From positions 71,312-84,634 of the forward strand of contig NW_004443670.1 of NCBI RefSeq assembly GCF_000330505.1: 13,323 nucleotides of DNA. Reading direction: 5' to 3'. Both the position numbers and the translations under genes were made by a program. Numbering within the stretch: the stretch's first letter is position 1; each line of letters begins with the position of its first letter. The notes below the pieces were generated by a model that had not been told where the DNA came from, made no database searches, and saw nothing but the letters and a program-made list of their open reading frames with translations. Positions 1 through 7,883 of the stretch are shown in pieces. Source of the stretch: Entamoeba invadens IP1. Lineage: Eukaryota; Evosea; Mastigamoebida; Endamoebidae.

Positions 1-6
1 GTTTCA

Positions 7-106
7 CCCACTTTCCAAGTCCTCCCTTGGCGCGGATCCCCCCTGACCCCCCCGCAAGCGGGGGGAACCACATCCGCGTCCACACAGTACGGACAAGGAA
101 AGTGGG
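7..106. other. GC-rich nested hairpin, possible structured RNA or repeat fragment
   Basis: Four nested complementary blocks fold this stretch into one long stem: 7-16 with 97-106 (ten pairs), 19-22 with 91-94, 31-37 (CGCGGAT) with 72-78 (ATCCGCG), and 48-55 (CCCCCCGC) with 58-65 (GCGGGGGG). Base composition is strongly GC-rich, unlike everything around it. No tRNA, 5S, SRP or RNase P signature was recognised. It could be a structured non-coding RNA cut by the window edge or part of a repeat. A 12-base string just outside the stem (108-119, GACATGGGGACG) also occurs in the terminal repeat of the foldback element near 7301. The folding is seen directly; the function is unknown. Confidence 0.45.
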
Positions 107-450
107 CGACATGGGGACGCACAAACAGTGGCTGAAAAGTGGATTCCCTTCAAAAAACACTCGCGGCAAATATTTTATTTTGGTAAACGGGGTGAGGGTG
201 GGAAAGGTCTGCCCCAGAACAACCAAATCACAAAACAATAATTCGTTTTTATTGATGATATTATAAATAAATATTAATTGCTGATTGTTTACATTTTGAC
301 TTGTGGAGACAGAAGACAGTTATGTTTTATGACCATGTCTTGTTTAATAACACCATAGTTATTTATTATAGCAATAATTAATATAACAATGTATAGTACT
401 TTATACCATGATTATAACAACATTGCATTAATATAAGAACTTCAAAATCG
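107..450. other. Non-coding stretch between the hairpin and the first gene
   Basis: GC content falls steadily from the hairpin into very AT-rich DNA. A T-run (TTTTT, about 246-250) could end a Pol III transcript from the left, but no Pol III promoter boxes were found. The last 30 bases form the upstream region of the next gene, with AGAACTT about 10 bases before its ATG. No ATG-initiated open frame of note is present; the open frame over 27-266 starts only at TTG. Confidence 0.4.
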
Positions 451-915
451 ATGCTATCTCGTGTGTCGCTGCACATCAACTTGTTCACAAAATACAACAC
501 AACACACAATCCACTCAGACTTCCTGGCGATGTTCTTGTGGTGTCGACTGCAAACATCCCATCGTGTGTGGTTGGTGGTATCATCTATGGCTATATCGGC
601 GCTCTCTTCGACACCAACAAACGGACCATCGAGCGGTGGGTTTCTGCGCCACTTGGCACAACACTTCTCTTCACAACAACAACATTCATCCAAGACTTTC
701 TCTTCAACGCGTCACTTGCAACACTGCCATCCCCTCTTACCACCTCACTCCCTCACAAATTCGCACTTCGCAGTGTAGCAGCCGCGTCTTCCGCAATCAT
801 CCCAAACTCGACACACAACACAAATGTCATTGCGTGGAACTCTCTCTTCCAAATTGGTTCCAATGCGGTCTTTGTCTTAATTGACCACTTCGTACGTTTT
901 AATATCATTTCTTAA
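451..915 (+). CDS. Hypothetical small multi-pass membrane protein
   Basis: The 154-residue frame begins at the first ATG after an in-frame TAA at 415-417. It is much richer in GC than its flanks, with many C-ending codons as in the other genes here. Hydrophobic stretches lie at about residues 36-53 (glycine-rich), 64-86, 105-118 and 128-147, so two to four membrane passes are likely. A charged segment with DTNKR and ER follows the first one. There is no obvious cleavable signal peptide. The small size and glycine-rich first helix loosely recall Tim17/22-type carriers, but the family signature is not convincing and no such function is claimed. Two other forward frames are also open but lack ATG starts. 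The gene is convergent with the next one, with 29 bases between stops. Function unknown. Confidence 0.65.
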   Translation: MLSRVSLHINLFTKYNTTHNPLRLPGDVLVVSTANIPSCVVGGIIYGYIGALFDTNKRTIERWVSAPLGTTLLFTTTTFIQDFLFNASLATLPSPLTTSLPHKFALRSVAAASSAIIPNSTHNTNVIAWNSLFQIGSNAVFVLIDHFVRFNIIS

Positions 916-944
916 GAAAACAAACAAATACCAATCAATTGAAG

Positions 945-1184
945 TCAGTGCGTCTCCTGTGCGCCAAGCCACTGAGAAATCCGTTGCAATGCGTCTTCTT
1001 CCTCTCCATTCCCAAGTCGTGCGACTCGTAGATTCTTAGCTGTCAGCGGCTTCTTGTCTTCATCACATCTCTCCACATTCAACCCAGCACACACATCAGG
1101 TGGACGAATTCCATAGTACTCGGTTTTCTTTTGAGCTTCACCCAACACGTATTCAGCTTCTTGTTTTTCGCCTTCAACTTCCAT
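945..1184 (-). CDS. Hypothetical small acidic protein; N-terminus uncertain
   Basis: From the first in-frame ATG (1184-1182) this encodes 79 residues. Charge is unevenly spread: a Glu/Lys-rich N-terminus, a central YYGIRPPDVCAGLN segment, then a KKPLTAKNLRVARLGNG stretch and an acidic, amphipathic C-terminus. It looks like a real protein from its base composition and non-repetitive residues, but I do not recognise it. The same frame stays open for about 50 more codons upstream, to a TAA near 1312, without another ATG. The stretch could therefore be the last exon of a longer gene; an ATAG acceptor-like site lies near 1301. It converges on the membrane-protein gene. AGAACTT about 20 bases upstream of the ATG resembles the sequence before the 451 gene. 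Existence is moderately supported; function unknown. Confidence 0.5.
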   Translation of the reverse strand: MEVEGEKQEAEYVLGEAQKKTEYYGIRPPDVCAGLNVERCDEDKKPLTAKNLRVARLGNGEEEDALQRISQWLGAQETH

Positions 1185-1434
1185 TTCACTCAAATAAAGT
1201 TCTTTCTCACTTATTAGTAAATGTACTATATTATAGTATTTGGTATAGTTTCTTTTACTTTTTGATGTGTCACATGTTATTTGGCTGTCAAATCGGGACC
1301 TATGGTAATATTACTATTTCTATTTATTTTATGGTAAATTATAATAAGTGTATAATATCTCTGAAAGATTGTTTATGTTGGAATGAATCATTTTTTGAGT
1401 GCGGAAAACACAAGGAATGTGTGCTTGAAATAAA

Positions 1435-1674
1435 ATGACAACCGACGAAATTCCAAAGGAACTTAAAGAAGCACTGGAGGGAGCTATAGCAGCCATCCTT
1501 GCGTCGTCCTTTGATGGGACCGTTTTAAGTTCCATTTCAAAAGAAAAACAGCTTAAAAGTTACTCAACAAACAACACGGTTTTAACGCCAAAGAAACTTT
1601 GCAACAAGCCGCCCGTACCACCAAAGTCCCCAAAGCGCCCAACAAGAAGAAGAGCAACTAAAAGAACAAAGTAA
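1435..1674 (+). CDS. Hypothetical small basic protein with proline-rich motif
   Basis: This is a 79-residue ATG-to-TAA frame. Residues 1-40 are predicted to form amphipathic helix (EIPKELKEALEGAIAAIL). Residues 58-63 read PPVPPK, matching the class II SH3-ligand pattern PxxPxK. The C-terminus is strongly basic (KRPTRRRATKRTK), resembling a nuclear localisation or nucleic-acid-binding tail. No signal peptide or membrane segment is present. The reverse strand over 1329-1535 is also open but reads as a mirror of this gene. The upstream 250 bases are AT-rich with no clear core promoter. I do not recognise the family; an adaptor or nuclear role is only a guess from the motifs. Confidence 0.5.
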   Translation: MTTDEIPKELKEALEGAIAAILASSFDGTVLSSISKEKQLKSYSTNNTVLTPKKLCNKPPVPPKSPKRPTRRRATKRTK

Positions 1675-2002
1675 ATCATTTCATTATTATATTTTTTAAT
1701 AAAACAATAATATTATTATTAGTTTGAACAATACTATATATTACTATATAATAGTTATTATATAATTAAATGATTAAAAATGATGATTAATTATTTTTTT
1801 TATAATTTTAACTTTGACGTCCATAAAAGTCGTTGTTCTTGTTAATTATTATTTTTATAACTATTTTTTTATCATTCATGAACCAAGTTAATAAATATCT
1901 AGTTTTTTATCTATATATTTCAATTATATTTTATAAAAAATTATCAAACTATAAATTATAATAATTTATCTATATAAAACAATTAATAATTATAATTTTT
2001 TG

Positions 2003-2066
2003 ATTTGAATTGATTTTAGTAATAATAAATTAGTTAATAATTTATTACTAACTATTCAATTCAAAT
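2003..2066. repeat. Inverted repeat, AT-rich hairpin
   Basis: ATTTGAATTGA at 2003-2013 is the exact reverse complement of TCAATTCAAAT at 2056-2066. The inner parts pair again (TAGTAATAA-type against TTATTACTA-type) with a few mismatches, so the whole 64 bases can fold into one hairpin. It could be a small MITE-like remnant or a terminator/insulator structure. No flanking target-site duplication is obvious. Confidence 0.5.
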
Positions 2067-2144
2067 ACACAAATAATGAAATGAATTTAATTATTTGTCG
2101 AATTCCATTTGTTTCTATTTTTTTCTTTCAAAAGTCAAAAAGTT

Positions 2145-2152
2145 GGAACGAA
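2145..2152 (+). promoter_or_regulatory. GGAACGAA upstream box of the BspA-like gene
   Basis: GGAACGAA lies 53 bases before the ATG at 2205, in the context AAAAAGTTGGAACGAAACT. The same eight bases, in nearly the same context, precede the next large gene on the other strand. Entamoeba promoters are known to carry a GAAC core element, so this may be a local form of it. Matching two promoters in one window is suggestive only. Confidence 0.35.
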
Positions 2153-2204
2153 ACTTTATTTCTATTCCGCCACACTCCAAGAACAATAGGAAACACGTCA
2201 TACA

Positions 2205-4652
2205 ATGGCAACACAATTAGACAGTTATAGTTTAATGATAGTATCAAAATACTTTCAGTCGATCGCCGACTTTATCAACGCGACTCTCGTATGTAAGAAG
2301 TTCATAGCAACCATCGCGAAGTTTCACTTCAATCCGATTCCTCTGACCTCCCACACACGTTCTTATTTCACGCATCTTGAAACGCAGTACCTCTATTCCC
2401 CCACCGATATCAAATTTTATGACGGCTCTATATCTCGACACCTTGTCACCTACAAAACGCAGTTGACTGTATTTCCCGCACAAACTGCCTTTCCGACTTT
2501 CTACACGAAAGTGCTGTATAAAGAATACGACACCATTTCTGAGTCTTTTTGCCTTCCTCAAGGCATTCACGTCTTTTGTGGGTTTGAATATCCATACAAC
2601 TCTGTGACTGCTCTCACAGTCTCATCAAGTGTCGTCGAACTTGCCGACGACTGCTTTTCCCGCTGTGAGAATTTGGTCCACATCACCCTCCCCGACACCC
2701 TCACCCGGGTCGGTGACCGATGTTTCAGTTTTGCAATGTCTCTCCAAGAAATCAGTCTTCCAACTAACTTGACACGCCTGAGCAAAGCATGTTTTAAGTT
2801 CTGCTCGGCACTGTCCGCTGTCACCATGTCGAGATATATCACTGAAATTCCAGAGAAGGCGTTTTACGCGTCACTGTGTATGAAACATTTTCAGATCCCC
2901 TTTGGCGTCACACGACTGTGTACTCAAAGTTTCTCGTTCTGCCAATTTGAGTCGATTGAAATTCCGCCGACGATCTCGATATTTGGAGATGAAGTCTTTT
3001 CGACGTGCGAGAAGGTGACGAGCATCGCATTCCCAGACTCTTTACAAGATATCGGCAACTGCACTCTCCAACACTGTAAAAGTCTGCTGAATGTCCATCT
3101 TCCACTGAGTTTAACACGATTAGGAAATTATGTGGTGCACGACTGTTTAAGTCTCAGTACAATGAACGTCCCAACAAGTGTGAAGGTCATTGGGACGTTT
3201 CCACTCTCGCGGTCGGTAGTGAAATATTTGAATTTACCGGAGGCCCTTGTCACAACGATTTTGAGTCAGACGGAGAACCTTGAAAAGAAGAGTTTGTGTT
3301 GCTTTCAATTAGAAAGCGTGAAGGTGCCGAGTCGAGTCTCCGAGTTGGTTGGGTCCTTCATCGACTGCGAACAATTAAAAGATGTGAGTCTTCCGACTAC
3401 AATTATTAAATTGGATGAAAGCTTTAATGGATGTTCAGGACTTGTGTCTATTAGTGTGCCAACATCAGTGACGTTCATCGGGAAGAAGTGCTTTAAACGA
3501 TGTGAGTCCCTTCAATGTGTCACTTTACACGCACCCTTACATCTATTGGATATTAAGTGCTTTAAATTCTGTTACTCACTAAAAGAGATTGAATTACCGA
3601 AGTCGATCACATTACTGAAAGATGGATGCTTTGCCGAGTGTGTGAAATTGCATAAAGTGGTTGGTGAGGGGGTTGTTGAGTTGACGAGGAAAACGTTTGA
3701 GAATTGTAAAAAGTTGCAAACCCTGTGTTTACAAGTGCCGTTGCGACTGAATGAGATGGAGAAGTGCTTTAAACAATGCAGCTCGATGACGTCATTTTCC
3801 TTTGGAGAGGAGAAAAATAAGAAGAAGTGTCATTTAGTGTCACAAACTTCATTTCAGTGTGAAGCGATGTTTGAGATGTGTTATTCATTACAACGTGTGA
3901 CACTGCCAAAGATGATTAAAATGATACCGAAACGGATGTTTAAAGACTGCGTCTCGTTATTTGAGATAGACATTCCCCACTCTGTGACAATGATTTCAGA
4001 AGAATGTTTCATGAACTGTCACATGTTGTCTAATTTCCATATTCCAACATCAATTCTTTACTTTGGCGAAAGATGCTTTAAAGGCGTTGGACTCACACAA
4101 ATCGTTTTGAATGAGTCCACACACGTTGTTTTGGAGAAAAAGTGTTTTGAAGGGAATGCCGTGCAAAGGTTCAAGATCCCGGCAGTAAAAAGTTTTGATG
4201 GATGTCTGAAGAATAACGCGAAATTACTTGCACTGACCCTCCCACAGTCAATACAAAAGTTCGCTAATGTCTTCGACGGATGCTCGGAACTCACGGAAAT
4301 TGTCTTTGAGAACGATGTCACATCTTTTGGGTCGTTGCAATTTACTCAATGCACACAAGTCAAACACATTGCGCTCCCCAAAACACTGAAAACCCTCCAA
4401 ACGTATTTCTTCTCGGGGCTGCAATGTCTTATGGAAATGAAGATTCCTAGTGGGGTATCAGTCATTCCAGCTTATTGTTTTGCAAATTGCTCGGCACTGA
4501 CGGAAGTGAAGACCCATAGAGGAATCACCGAAATATGCCAATTCGCATTTTTGAATTGCGTGTCTCTGCCATCTCTACTTGTAAGCTCGTCAGTGACTAT
4601 ATCAAGTCTTTCATTCGCAAATTCTTCTGCAAATTTGATATTCTTTAATTGA
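2205..4652 (+). CDS. BspA-like leucine-rich-repeat protein (LRR_5 type)
   Basis: An uninterrupted 815-residue frame from ATG. Residues 1-45 form an F-box-like helical block (YSLMIVSKYF, VCKKF) followed by HFNPIPL and a linker, as in the large Entamoeba LRR family. From about residue 115 to the end there are roughly 25 tandem units of about 23 residues of the pattern L..I.IP.S...IG..CF..C..L, the Treponema/Bacteroides BspA type. Most repeats keep the central CF..C cysteines; a few are degenerate (around 320-380 and 500-545). No signal peptide, membrane segment or GPI signal is visible. The C-terminus ends LIFFN and lacks the CAAX prenylation box reported for some Entamoeba family members. Such proteins are thought to act at the cell surface or as protein-binding scaffolds; the location of this one is not decided by sequence. 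Its 3' end converges on the ARM-like gene. Confidence 0.92.
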   Translation: MATQLDSYSLMIVSKYFQSIADFINATLVCKKFIATIAKFHFNPIPLTSHTRSYFTHLETQYLYSPTDIKFYDGSISRHLVTYKTQLTVFPAQTAFPTFYTKVLYKEYDTISESFCLPQGIHVFCGFEYPYNSVTALTVSSSVVELADDCFSRCENLVHITLPDTLTRVGDRCFSFAMSLQEISLPTNLTRLSKACFKFCSALSAVTMSRYITEIPEKAFYASLCMKHFQIPFGVTRLCTQSFSFCQFESIEIPPTISIFGDEVFSTCEKVTSIAFPDSLQDIGNCTLQHCKSLLNVHLPLSLTRLGNYVVHDCLSLSTMNVPTSVKVIGTFPLSRSVVKYLNLPEALVTTILSQTENLEKKSLCCFQLESVKVPSRVSELVGSFIDCEQLKDVSLPTTIIKLDESFNGCSGLVSISVPTSVTFIGKKCFKRCESLQCVTLHAPLHLLDIKCFKFCYSLKEIELPKSITLLKDGCFAECVKLHKVVGEGVVELTRKTFENCKKLQTLCLQVPLRLNEMEKCFKQCSSMTSFSFGEEKNKKKCHLVSQTSFQCEAMFEMCYSLQRVTLPKMIKMIPKRMFKDCVSLFEIDIPHSVTMISEECFMNCHMLSNFHIPTSILYFGERCFKGVGLTQIVLNESTHVVLEKKCFEGNAVQRFKIPAVKSFDGCLKNNAKLLALTLPQSIQKFANVFDGCSELTEIVFENDVTSFGSLQFTQCTQVKHIALPKTLKTLQTYFFSGLQCLMEMKIPSGVSVIPAYCFANCSALTEVKTHRGITEICQFAFLNCVSLPSLLVSSSVTISSLSFANSSANLIFFN

Positions 4653-5074
4653 TTGGAATGCCATGAGAAGGCGGAATAACAGTAAGGTGGGGTGTGGTCA
4701 ACAGTGAAAAGTCTCATCTATTGTCTGGTTGACGCGGTGTATTTGAAATTCATTGTTATTTAATAGATATTGGTTGCAGTGGAATCATTACATATTTGCT
4801 GTTTTCAAAATTAACTGGTGGACACTTGGACCAACAACAAAACTTAAATGCGACTTGAACTATTCAAATTAATTCATTTGTTAGTATCTGATGAGGATTA
4901 ATTTAAAAAATCTTTTGAATTATTTGTGTCACGAAAATATACTAAACCGAGAAAAAATTATAATACATTTTTTGTAATATAATTCTTGTGAGTGGAAATA
5001 AACAAATAACATCAATAATTTGATTATTTTACATCAATAATAATTGTATAGTAAAATAATTAATAAAAATAAAA
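4653..5074. other. Convergent intergenic region (3' ends of two genes)
   Basis: About 420 bases between two stop codons facing each other. The left 100 bases keep moderate GC and probably form the 3' UTR of the BspA-like gene. The rest is AT-rich, with TAATT-like strings that could serve as polyadenylation signals on either strand. No gene, RNA or convincing repeat is seen. Confidence 0.5.
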
Positions 5075-6976
5075 TCAACTCAAATACGACAACAATTCAC
5101 ACGCCAGTTCGGAAACATCATTCTCCCCCTCAATAAAAGAAGTGGTGTACTCTAGAGCTTTTTGTGTTGCTTCTTCGCTGATCATTTTGTCAGTTGCAAC
5201 GATTTTAATAAACTCCAACGCCTTTTTCACAACGCTTTTATCTTGTGTGATTTGGCAAAAGTGCTTGACAATTGAATCCGACCACCCCAAGTCAAAAACC
5301 AATTCCTTCGTTTCACTCTTCATTACATCAGTGAAAAACTCTAACACCAAAACCCCCACTTTCAGATCTTGATTTTCAAGCTCGTTATAAATGAGCGTCA
5401 AAAAAGAGATGTTTTCCTTGAAGCTTGTCTTCGCGAACATTTTCAAAAATTCAATTTTGGGAACGCCCTTAAAAACCGTGTTCACCATCGAGAAGAATTC
5501 GTCAGTGTTCTTAATATTGGACAGCCAAACCTCCGTCACATAAATTTTGTTTCGCACGAAAATCTCTGCAATCTTGACAACCTCATATCCTTTACAGATC
5601 GCGTCAAACAAAATCTTTTCAACCATTTTCACATCGTTACTTAATTGTTGGTCATCTTCGTTTTCAAGAACGTGTGAGTAATCAAAAATCCACGGACTTT
5701 CTTTCTTCGCCATGTTCTCAAAAACAGAAATATATTTTAACAATACGTCAAACATAATGAAGTATTGCCCCTCCTTCACATTCTTCACCATACGGTCTGG
5801 TATTCCTTTTACATACTTTTTAGAAAGTGCGGCGAGAAACAGCCACTCTATGCTTTCGCAATCGTTTCTTTCCAATATTCCATTCACAACCTTTGTCTCC
5901 TCAACATCATAAAACACCAGGAGCACTCGATAGCATGCCAGTACAGTCTTTCTATCGTCTATTAGTCTCTTTGTTAAGATCTCGAAAGCATACCTGAATA
6001 TATGGAGGTGTGAGAGGACAAGGAACAACTCGTTGTCAATAGCGCAGTTTGTGATGATGTTGAAGATCCTGTCGAACTTCGAGGTTGGCAAGGGAGACTC
6101 CTCGAAGAGTAGTATCAAATTCTTCAAACACCCCGTGTTTTTTATCGCCTTTACGCCCTCTCTTTCCGCACTTAAAATCTCGAAGAACGTGAGTGACAAC
6201 TCAATCTTCGAAATCTCCCGACTTTCTGAGATGATTGATCCCACCTGTGACGTAACGACAGGACTGATAAGCGTTTCAAAAAATGGGAAGTCGTCGCCTT
6301 TTTTCAGGGACTCTGACGCATAATGCTTTTGAAGGAGTTTCGCAAAAATTCCGATAACATACGTTTGCCCAACACCCCTTTGAGAGAGCTTCTTTGCAAG
6401 TTCCAAAACACACTTCTGTGCGTCGACCCCTTCCTCCATCACACTGTAGTACACAGCTAACGCGTTGTCATTGTTTGGGAGCGTAAGTAACTTCCCAACA
6501 AGAGACTCAACGACTGATGGATCTGGAAATACATTTTTGTGTGATAAAACATTAAATAGAATGTCCACAGAAGAAAGGTACTGAGGTGTTACAAACGGGG
6601 TAATAAAACTGATAAGGACTTCGGCATTTACTTTAGTAAAACGAGTCACTTTAATAATAACACGAATGCACGCCGATATTAAAATTGGGTCGGATTGTTC
6701 GGCCACCATTGGTAAAAAAGTGTCGTAAAAGATCGACTCTAAAAATGCGATTGCCGTGTCTCTGTTGCACACCAAAACTTCAATTAACTGCAAAGTTTCA
6801 TGCGGACATGTCGGAAAATATGCCAGAATGGAGGAAAACACGCCGACTGCAACAAAATCCATGACCGTCTGCGCTGAAGTCATCAATTGAGTTATCTGGC
6901 GCAGTTTGGATGGGACGTCTTTTGAAGTTTCTTGGATTTCGGTGAATATATTAAGTGCTTGCTGGAGATTTGTCAT
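5075..6976 (-). CDS. ARM/HEAT-like alpha-helical repeat protein, function unknown
   Basis: A single 633-residue frame without introns, starting at an ATG about 16 bases downstream of a GGAACGAA box. The sequence is almost entirely amphipathic helices with regularly spaced leucine and isoleucine and few glycines or prolines, the look of an armadillo/HEAT solenoid. Examples are SKLRQITQLMTSAQTVMDFV near residue 25, SACIRVIIKVTRF near 100, and KVGVLVLEFFTDVMKS and VVKKALEFIKIVATDK near the C-terminus. No catalytic motif, signal peptide or membrane segment is visible. Proteins of this shape usually act as binding scaffolds (importin, condensin, Hsp70 exchange factors). Nothing here points to one of these, so no symbol is given. 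Fold assignment rests on residue pattern only. Confidence 0.85.
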   Translation of the reverse strand: MTNLQQALNIFTEIQETSKDVPSKLRQITQLMTSAQTVMDFVAVGVFSSILAYFPTCPHETLQLIEVLVCNRDTAIAFLESIFYDTFLPMVAEQSDPILISACIRVIIKVTRFTKVNAEVLISFITPFVTPQYLSSVDILFNVLSHKNVFPDPSVVESLVGKLLTLPNNDNALAVYYSVMEEGVDAQKCVLELAKKLSQRGVGQTYVIGIFAKLLQKHYASESLKKGDDFPFFETLISPVVTSQVGSIISESREISKIELSLTFFEILSAEREGVKAIKNTGCLKNLILLFEESPLPTSKFDRIFNIITNCAIDNELFLVLSHLHIFRYAFEILTKRLIDDRKTVLACYRVLLVFYDVEETKVVNGILERNDCESIEWLFLAALSKKYVKGIPDRMVKNVKEGQYFIMFDVLLKYISVFENMAKKESPWIFDYSHVLENEDDQQLSNDVKMVEKILFDAICKGYEVVKIAEIFVRNKIYVTEVWLSNIKNTDEFFSMVNTVFKGVPKIEFLKMFAKTSFKENISFLTLIYNELENQDLKVGVLVLEFFTDVMKSETKELVFDLGWSDSIVKHFCQITQDKSVVKKALEFIKIVATDKMISEEATQKALEYTTSFIEGENDVSELACELLSYLS

Positions 6977-6991
6977 CGAGAGTTTATTCAG

Positions 6992-6999
6992 TTCGTTCC
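6992..6999 (-). promoter_or_regulatory. GGAACGAA upstream box of the ARM-like gene
   Basis: On the minus strand GGAACGAA lies 15 bases before the ATG, in the context AAAAAAAAGTGGAACGAACT, matching the box before the BspA-like gene. Entamoeba 5' UTRs are very short, so at this distance it may overlap the transcription start or core promoter. Function is inferred from position and repetition only. Confidence 0.35.
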
Positions 7000-7284
7000 A
7001 CTTTTTTTTAATAACTCATTCTTTTGAATTATTAATTAATATTATTATTAATTAATGAACTCTAGTTTATTTATTAATATTTATTAAATATATTTAATAG
7101 ATATTTAATAATATATTTTAAATTACTTATACTCATATATAATATAGATAAACAATTATGATTCAATAATTTGTTATTATAAATATGTTATTTAACTATT
7201 CGAAAACTGAAATAATTTTGTGTTGTATCAGTTTGAGAGTACTCTAAAAATTAAAAAAACAATTTATAAACACTTTAAATATTC
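7000..7284. other. AT-rich spacer left of the foldback element
   Basis: Almost pure A/T with short self-complementary runs such as TTAATTAAT. AATGAACT, the classical Entamoeba GAAC promoter string, occurs at 7054-7061. It is on the plus strand, opposite to the gene it would serve. No gene is supported. Confidence 0.4.
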
Positions 7285-7333
7285 TTTAAGAGAAAGGACG
7301 GACATGGGGACGAAGGACGGGAATATAGGCCGA

Positions 7334-7383
7334 AGGACGTCCTTTGTGGTTTAAGGACGTCCTCCCGCTATAAAGGACGTCCT
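7334..7383. repeat. Three 20-bp-phased AGGACGTCCT palindromes, left arm
   Basis: The perfect 10-bp palindrome AGGACGTCCT occurs at 7334-7343, 7354-7363 and 7374-7383, exactly 20 bp apart, close to two helical turns. Further GGACG half-sites lie between here and the terminus. The array looks like iterated binding sites for a dimeric protein such as a transposase, but no binding protein is identified. Confidence 0.8.
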
Positions 7384-7833
7384 CCCTGTGTATATGGTGT
7401 CCTTTCTATTATTTTCGTGTCCGCGGCATTTTTTATTCATTATCGAAACTATATAACGAAGTATATTTTTATTATAATTTTATTATTAAAAATATAATTA
7501 TTTCCAAAAATAAATTAATTCAAAGACAAATGTTAAACAACAAGTAATTTTGTTATAAATTAATGGTTTTTATAAAAAATGCATATTTAATTAGTTTTTC
7601 AAAGAAAACTGAATGGTAAAATGAAAAAAAAATGGTAATTTTTTATAAACCAATAATATATAACAAAATTACTTGTTAAATAGTTTTTGTCTTTGATTAA
7701 ATTTATTTTTGGAAATAATTATATTTTTTGATTGTATATTTATAATAAAAATATACTTCGTTATATAGTTTCGATAATGAATAAAAAATGCCGCGGACAC
7801 GAAAATAATAGAAAGGACACCATATACACAGGG

Positions 7834-7883
7834 AGGACGTCCTTTATAGCGGGAGGACGTCCTTAAACCACAAAGGACGTCCT
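7834..7883. repeat. Three 20-bp-phased AGGACGTCCT palindromes, right arm
   Basis: This is the mirror copy of the left-arm array, with AGGACGTCCT at 7834-7843, 7854-7863 and 7874-7883. The 20-bp phase is the same. The inter-copy spacers are the reverse complements of those in the left arm. Confidence 0.8.

Larger units (their letters stand above)
1675..2204. other. AT-rich intergenic region upstream of the BspA-like gene
   Basis: About 530 bases, mostly A and T, with many short palindromic AT runs. It contains the inverted repeat at 2003-2066 and, near its right end, the GGAACGAA box. No ORF or RNA gene is supportable. Confidence 0.6.

Noticed and set aside
1..120. SRP RNA, tRNA, RNase P or 5S RNA at the left edge
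   Set aside because: The C-run/G-run hairpin recalls SRP helix 6, but the helix 8 signature was not found downstream. No tRNA box B or RNase P conserved block is present either.
27..266. 79-codon forward open frame in the GC-rich left edge
   Set aside because: It starts only at TTG, overlaps the nested hairpin, and its residues look like translated repeat rather than a protein.
1100..1438. 112-codon forward frame
   Set aside because: It begins at GTG, crosses the minus-strand small gene and AT-rich spacer, and its composition changes abruptly midway.
1329..1535. 68-codon reverse frame
   Set aside because: It mirrors the plus-strand 1435 gene, which has the better start and protein-like composition, and its last third is AT-rich spacer.
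7054..7061. AATGAACT as promoter element of the ARM-like gene
   Set aside because: It is on the strand opposite to the gene, nearly 80 bases from its start, and could occur by chance in this AT-rich stretch.
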